A DNA stretch of 18,460 bases from an uncultured Lachnospiraceae bacterium (lineage in GTDB: Bacteria > Bacillota > Clostridia > Lachnospirales > Lachnospiraceae), in contig CADBUD010000008.1 of assembly GCA_902797785.1 (NCBI GenBank), positions 1-18,460 of the forward strand, given 5' to 3'. The position numbers were made by a program, and so were the translations under genes. The notes beneath the pieces were generated by a model. That model was not told the origin of the DNA. It did no database searches and was given only the letters and a program-made list of their open reading frames with translations. This document shows, piece after piece, positions 15,493 through 18,460 of the stretch. Numbering within the stretch: position 1 is the stretch's first letter; each line of letters opens with the position of its first letter.

Positions 15493-16764
15493 ATGATACA
15501 GATAATAGGGTACATATTGGAAGCTCTCAAATATATATTGATTTGTAGATGGGGATTCCATATGAAGATTACAGATAGAATAGATAAAAGAGTAATAGCA
15601 GGTGGTATTGTGATCACCATGGGAATCATTAGAAATCTGATGCCATCCTCTGTGTGGTATTATCCCATTATATATTTTGCATTTGCAGCAGGATTCTCAT
15701 TTGCTCTATTTGAAGAAATTAATGGGAAAAATCTGTATATCATCGCATGGATTTCTGGAGTCATCATCTCAATGGATTCCATCAGTTTTGCACTCCTTGA
15801 ATTTATTACCAAAAGCGCAGCTATAAATGTCGATTCTTGGCAAAAAATTATTTCAAGCCTGATTACTATTGTGTTTTTATATCTTTTATTCTATCTGGTA
15901 GGAATGAAAAACAAACTGGATTTAAGAAAGATACCGATTTTCTATTTTATCTTTTTTCTGATTTTGTGTTTTGTGGATGCTTTTACCTTTAGTATGCTGT
16001 ATGTTTATCATTTAGAAGAAATGAAAGAATATTCTCTCATCTATCTCTTTCTGATTTTCAGCAGTATCATGCAGATGGGATTTATTTTATCTTTAGCAGC
16101 ATCTAATAGCCTTCATAAACAGAATGAAGCATTGAAAGAAGAATATCTAAATATGCAGAAGCTTCATTATCAGTATTTGGAGGAAAAAAATACAGAAATT
16201 CGAAGATTTCGTCATGATATGAGACATCATATGTATATGATAAAAGAATATACAGATTGTTATGACAATTATGAATTGAGAGAATACTTAAATACCATGA
16301 TCGGAAAAATAGAATATGTGGAAAATTATGTTACTGTGCATAATGGAATTGTAGATGCTATTTTAAATTATTACAGTACACAATTTAAAAAGATACATTG
16401 CCCTTTTCATGTTATTGGAAATATGCCTATGGATTGTGAAATCCGAGCATATGACCTTTGCACGATTTTTGCAAATATTTTATCCAATGCTTATGAGGCA
16501 TCGGAACACGCTAAGACAAAATATGTTGAGCTGAGACTGGGATACGAAGATCATGTTCTATTTATCTATCAAAAAAATGCTTTTGAAGGAAAGCGGGCGA
16601 CAAAAGGACATGGAATAAAGACCAGCAAGCCGGAGCAGGATCAGCATGGTTTGGGAATGGATAATATTAGAGAGGGTGTGGAAAAGTATCAGGGTACATT
16701 AGAGTTTAGAATAGAAGAAAATTTTTTTATTTTGGAAATTATTATGGAAACATTTGTCTCCTGA
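15493..16764 (+). CDS. GHKL-type (AgrC-like) sensor histidine kinase
   Basis: The 423-residue membrane kinase has six or so hydrophobic segments in residues 1-203 with little outside the membrane, as in peptide-sensing AgrC-like kinases. A helical linker (about 205-235) leads to the phosphoacceptor motif FRHDMRHHMYM (239-249, H241). The GHKL ATPase domain shows an N-box IFANILSNAYEA (325-336) and a G-box HGLGMDNI (385-392). Its regulator is most likely the LytTR protein at 17398-18093. It begins six bases after rpiB with no clear ribosome binding site and no separate promoter seen; a start at 15562 is an alternative that would lose the first membrane helix. A terminator spans its stop codon, separating it from the peptide and regulator. 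Confidence 0.9.
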   Translation: MIQIIGYILEALKYILICRWGFHMKITDRIDKRVIAGGIVITMGIIRNLMPSSVWYYPIIYFAFAAGFSFALFEEINGKNLYIIAWISGVIISMDSISFALLEFITKSAAINVDSWQKIISSLITIVFLYLLFYLVGMKNKLDLRKIPIFYFIFFLILCFVDAFTFSMLYVYHLEEMKEYSLIYLFLIFSSIMQMGFILSLAASNSLHKQNEALKEEYLNMQKLHYQYLEEKNTEIRRFRHDMRHHMYMIKEYTDCYDNYELREYLNTMIGKIEYVENYVTVHNGIVDAILNYYSTQFKKIHCPFHVIGNMPMDCEIRAYDLCTIFANILSNAYEASEHAKTKYVELRLGYEDHVLFIYQKNAFEGKRATKGHGIKTSKPEQDQHGLGMDNIREGVEKYQGTLEFRIEENFFILEIIMETFVS

Positions 16765-16831
16765 CATGAAGATTATTTGTACTTCTTTTCTCACGTTACA
16801 TTAAAAATCTTTATGACAGGAGATTTTTTTT
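16757..16831 (+). terminator. terminator spanning the kinase stop codon
   Basis: TCTCCTGACATGAAGATT (16757-16774) pairs with 16806-16823 over 18 positions with one mismatch and one G-T wobble. Eight T follow (16824-16831), and the loop is 31 bases. The 5' arm includes the kinase stop codon. It should end the rpiB-kinase transcript just before the LytTR boxes. Confidence 0.75.
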
Positions 16832-16841
16832 GCAAAAAAGA

Positions 16842-16874
16842 TACCATTCACGCAGATTTTATACCATTCACGCA
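16842..16874 (+). promoter_or_regulatory. paired LytTR-type binding sites (copy 1)
   Basis: Two identical 13-mers TACCATTCACGCA at 16842-16854 and 16862-16874 lie 20 bp apart start to start. Direct repeats about two helical turns apart upstream of a weak promoter are how AgrA-type LytTR regulators bind. A LytTR gene is 0.5 kb downstream and the same pair recurs after it. The sequence differs from the Staphylococcus agr box, so assignment to this regulator is inference. Confidence 0.7.
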
Positions 16875-16899
16875 AAACCCATTGTAAGATGAAAAAAAA

Positions 16900-16926
16900 T
16901 ATGTTAGGTTGTACTTGTTCGAACAA
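16900..16926 (+). promoter_or_regulatory. promoter of the 19-codon peptide transcript
   Basis: A 27-base block beginning TATGTTAG and ending in the perfect palindrome TTGTTCGAACAA (16915-16926) closely matches 18271-18297. The likely -10 is TGTACT (16910-16915). No good -35 is present, as expected for an activator-dependent promoter. The palindrome would lie at the transcription start. Confidence 0.5.
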
Positions 16927-16957
16927 TAAAAGATAGTGTACACGGAAAGGAAAGGGT

Positions 16958-17017
16958 ATGCTGTGTGATATAGACTGGATCAACTGGTTTATCAGTATGT
17001 TTGGAAAAAAGAAATAA
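16958..17017 (+). CDS. 19-residue amphipathic peptide, candidate signal or leaderless toxin-like peptide
   Basis: ATG 16958 follows GGAAAGG (16944-16950) by seven bases and opens a 19-codon frame to TAA 17015-17017: MLCDIDWINWFISMFGKKK. The product has one Cys near the N-terminus and two Trp. Hydrophobic residues are arranged to leave D4, D6, N9, S13 and G16 on one helical face, and the end is Lys-Lys-Lys. There is no cleavable signal peptide and no double-glycine leader. Size, amphipathicity and Lys end recall staphylococcal delta-lysin and phenol-soluble modulins; no homology is claimed. It lies directly behind the LytTR boxes and between kinase and regulator, the place of a pheromone gene. 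No AgrB-like protease or ABC exporter is visible. Reality of the ORF is supported by the ribosome binding site and context, not by known homologues. Confidence 0.55.
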   Translation: MLCDIDWINWFISMFGKKK

Positions 17018-17037
17018 GTAACTGACAAAAAAAGATG

Positions 17038-17171
17038 AAGACCATCTCATAGAAAAAGCAGGTATCTTCCTGTTGTTTTTCAAAGCTCTGTTGTTCATAG
17101 TGATAAAATGTACATGCAGGAGGCGTACAGAATAATAAAGGAAGATACCTGTAAAATATGAGATGGGTTTT
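17038..17171 (+). ncRNA. large stem-loop between peptide gene and regulator (candidate structured RNA)
   Basis: CCATCTCATA (17042-17051) pairs perfectly with TATGAGATGG (17157-17166). After an unequal internal loop, CAGGTATCTTCCT (17059-17071) pairs perfectly with AGGAAGATACCTG (17139-17151), making 23 Watson-Crick pairs. The stem extends a few more weak pairs past a bulged G. The 67-base apical part holds a smaller TGTAC/GTACA hairpin (17109-17129) displaying AGGAGG (17118-17123) in its loop, with no start codon behind it. Short T-runs follow at 17168-17179. Reading from the promoter near 16910, this would be the 3' part of an RNA of about 250 bases whose 5' part codes for the peptide. Confidence 0.5.
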
Positions 17172-17173
17172 GA

Positions 17174-17314
17174 TGTTTTAAATGCGAACATAGAAGAGAA
17201 CAAATCGGATATCTGCTGAAAGCTGAAGAATTTGATGGTAATACGATTTATCAGTTAGGAGCAAAAGTATATCTTCACAGCGATGACGAAAATATAATTC
17301 TATATCTGGAATAA
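17174..17314 (+). pseudogene. open frame without a start codon, possible gene remnant
   Basis: A 46-codon frame reads through to TAA 17312-17314 and ends EFDGNTIYQLGAKVYL then HSDDENIILYLE. The composition looks like a folded soluble protein rather than random A/T-rich translation. It has no ATG, GTG or TTG and no ribosome binding site, and a stop (17171-17173) closes it upstream, right at the end of the large hairpin. It may be the tail of a decayed gene, or chance. The rest of the 380-base gap between peptide and regulator holds the hairpin and an A/T-rich leader. I do not recognise a family. Confidence 0.3.
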
Positions 17315-17397
17315 CCAAGTGAAAAAGACAGGAAAAATGTAAATTTATGTTGTAATAGTTCCTAAGCAGTATAAATAATGAAAAGTGAGAAGGAAAA

Positions 17398-18093
17398 ATG
17401 AAAATAGCAATTGTTGATGATGAAGAAAAATGGTTGATTAAAGTAGAAAAATATGTCAGAGAATATCTAAAAGAAATACCGTTAGATATCTTTTGTTTTT
17501 TGTCAGCAGAAGATTTTTTAGAAAGTGGGGAAGAATATTCTATTATTTTCATGGATATCGAACTAAAAGGAATTAACGGATTCAATGCACTGGAGCTTTA
17601 TCGTGGAAATCATGATAAATCTTTATTTTTAATTTTAACGACACATCTGGAAATGAGCAGGAAGGGATATAAGGTGAATGCATTTCGATATATCGATAAA
17701 ATGCATTTAGAGGAAATAGATGAAGCGTTGGAAAGTTCAATTCTATATTTTCATCGATATAAAAAAGTTGAAATTTGTATTCAACCTAAAAAATATAAGA
17801 AATTTTCCCTTTATGACATATTATATTTTTATGTTTACGGACATGAAATGACAATTCACTTTTCAAATGGAATGTCAGAGCGGTGTGGAGAAACAATGGT
17901 GGAACTTACGGAAAAATTGAAACAAGATGGTTTTCTGTTGATCAACCGTTCTCAATTGGTGAATATTGAACATATACACATGGTAACAAAGGAGGGAATT
18001 ACGTTAGATACAAATGAAAACCTTCCATTAAGCAGAAGAAAATATATGGAAGTGAGACAGAAGTTTTTTAAATGGAAAATGAAAACAATATAG
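17398..18093 (+). CDS. LytTR-family (AgrA-like) response regulator
   Basis: The 231-residue product has a receiver domain (1-115) with the acidic pocket D7-D8-E9, phosphoacceptor D53 in IIFMDIEL, T81 and the conserved Lys K101. A C-terminal LytTR DNA-binding domain (about 125-231) includes YDILYFYVYGHEMTIHF, the FLLINRSQLVNIEHI stretch around 184-198, and LPLSRRKYMEVRQKFF. LytTR regulators bind paired direct repeats, and two such pairs flank this gene. AAGGA sits five bases before the ATG. It is probably transcribed from the peptide promoter, if read-through of the hairpin occurs, giving positive feedback; a separate promoter is not obvious. Pairing with the kinase at 15493-16764 is inferred from adjacency. 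Confidence 0.92.
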   Translation: MKIAIVDDEEKWLIKVEKYVREYLKEIPLDIFCFLSAEDFLESGEEYSIIFMDIELKGINGFNALELYRGNHDKSLFLILTTHLEMSRKGYKVNAFRYIDKMHLEEIDEALESSILYFHRYKKVEICIQPKKYKKFSLYDILYFYVYGHEMTIHFSNGMSERCGETMVELTEKLKQDGFLLINRSQLVNIEHIHMVTKEGITLDTNENLPLSRRKYMEVRQKFFKWKMKTI

Positions 18094-18175
18094 GCATAAA
18101 AGTTAAATCTTTTTAAACTGCAAATATAAAATAAAAATAGAGAAATTTTCCAGTATAAATAGAAAATAAATTATG

Positions 18176-18214
18176 TAATTTTTATAAATATTTATATAAA
18201 ATTTATAAAAATTA
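18176..18214. repeat. A/T-only 14-bp perfect inverted repeat
   Basis: Positions 18176-18189 (TAATTTTTATAAAT) are the exact reverse complement of 18201-18214, with 11 bases between. The right arm runs into the first downstream LytTR box. It follows the regulator gene by 82 bases, but has no clean T-run on the exit side, so a terminator role is doubtful; it may act as an A/T-rich promoter element. Confidence 0.5.
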
Positions 18215-18245
18215 CCATTCAGGAAGAAAAGATACCATTCACGCA
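18213..18245 (+). promoter_or_regulatory. paired LytTR-type binding sites (copy 2)
   Basis: TACCATTC at 18213-18220 and TACCATTCACGCA at 18233-18245 repeat the pair found at 16842-16874 with the same 20-bp period. The first half-site is degenerate after the C (AGGAA instead of ACGCA). The second is identical to copy 1, and the match runs on through AAAA and ATTGTA. Confidence 0.68.
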
Positions 18246-18270
18246 AAAGGTATTGTAGATACTATAAAAT

Positions 18271-18297
18271 TATGGTAGTTTTTAATAGTTCGAACAA
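18271..18297 (+). promoter_or_regulatory. second copy of the regulated promoter
   Basis: The block starting TATGGTAG and ending GTTCGAACAA matches 16900-16926 at 21 of 27 positions. GTTCGAAC is exactly 55 bp after the start of the second LytTR box in both copies. The likely -10 is TTTAAT (18281-18286). A transcript would start near 18292 and leave the window. Confidence 0.5.
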
Positions 18298-18460
18298 AGA
18301 TGAAAGATTTCAGTTATATGAGGAGGTGTTGAAGAGTACAACTGATAATTAAGAAAAACTACGTGAAAATAAAAGTGGAAAAGTTAAAGTTACAAAAGAT
18401 TAGAAAGCAAAGAGCTAGAAGGTAAAGGGTAAAAACAAAGGATAAAAACAAAGGATAAAA
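18298..18460 (+). other. leader of a second regulated transcript; no confident gene
   Basis: Downstream of the second promoter there is a strong AGGAGG (18321-18326) but no start codon at a good distance: ATG 18318 lies before it and hits a stop after four codons, and TTG 18329 is only two bases away. A GTG at 18363 opens 20 codons of a very basic peptide (ending KQRARR) without a ribosome binding site. The strand becomes strikingly purine-rich toward the edge. The real product may lie beyond the window. Confidence 0.35.
18422..18460 (+). repeat. 13-bp tandem repeats at the window edge
   Basis: Three consecutive 13-mers fill the last 39 bases: GTAAAGGGTAAAA, then ACAAAGGATAAAA twice without change. 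The array may continue past the edge. Confidence 0.6.

Noticed and set aside
16842..16874. CRISPR-like direct repeats
   Set aside because: Only two copies of 13 bp with a 7-bp spacer; no array, no cas genes.
17034..17132. Plus-strand frame through the hairpin giving a hydrophobic peptide with GIFLLFFKALLFIVI
   Set aside because: Interesting composition, but no ATG, GTG or TTG and no ribosome binding site at its upstream end. The hairpin pairing explains the sequence better.
16904..17203. 99-codon minus-strand frame opposite the peptide gene and hairpin
   Set aside because: No ribosome binding site, and it crosses the LytTR-controlled promoter and the hairpin. The plus-strand signals are better.
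16842..18297. 85-bp direct repeats flanking the regulator as ends of a mobile element
   Set aside because: Similarity is confined to boxes, -10 region and palindrome with exact spacing, and the intervening bases diverge. There is no transposase or integrase, so shared regulation explains it better.

Overview
The window looks like the chromosome of a low-GC Gram-positive anaerobe of the Clostridia, most likely a Lachnospiraceae-type gut bacterium. This rests on A/T-rich third positions, strong AGGAGG ribosome binding sites, TTG and GTG starts, a c subunit with a sodium-binding signature, and the Firmicutes gene order yaaR-holB-ricT-trmN6-rsmI. No mobile element, CRISPR array, tRNA or rRNA was recognised.

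Region 1 (1-7235, plus strand) is the F1Fo ATP synthase operon: the last codons of atpI, then atpB, atpE, atpF, atpH, an unannotated 55-codon membrane protein gene, atpA, atpG, a palindrome-rich 214-base spacer, atpD and atpC. It closes with a strong intrinsic terminator. The c subunit carries Q30/V61/E63/T64/Y68, the layout of sodium-translocating rings.

Region 2 (7254-8166) holds a 60-codon hypothetical gene on the minus strand with its own good promoter. It is convergent with the atp operon and divergent from a guanylate-kinase-like gene.

Region 3 (8150-12738) is a housekeeping cluster: yaaR, holB (DNA polymerase III delta prime), ricT (Y-complex/RNase Y partner), trmN6 (tRNA methyltransferase) and rsmI (16S rRNA methyltransferase). 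RicT has an unusual 200-residue charged tail built largely of a six-residue repeat. Relative to Bacillus subtilis, yabA and yazA are missing, and a guanylate-kinase-like gene stands where tmk would be.

Region 4 (12765-15486) contains a two-TM chemoreceptor translationally coupled to a small membrane/coiled-coil protein, then rpiB.

Region 5 (15493-18460) is the most interesting. A GHKL (AgrC-like) sensor kinase gene ends in a terminator. Next come two direct repeats (TACCATTCACGCA, 20-bp period) that look like LytTR-regulator binding sites, a promoter, and an open frame for a 19-residue amphipathic, Lys-ended peptide (MLCDIDWINWFISMFGKKK) with a good ribosome binding site. A large RNA-hairpin region follows, and then a LytTR (AgrA-like) response regulator gene. 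The repeat-plus-promoter block recurs downstream of the regulator with identical internal spacing (20 and 55 bp), so the regulator probably drives at least two transcripts. I read this as a candidate compact peptide-signalling circuit resembling agr with its RNAIII/delta-lysin output, but with no AgrB processing enzyme in view. The signalling function is inference; the repeats, spacings, hairpins and small ORF are directly visible.
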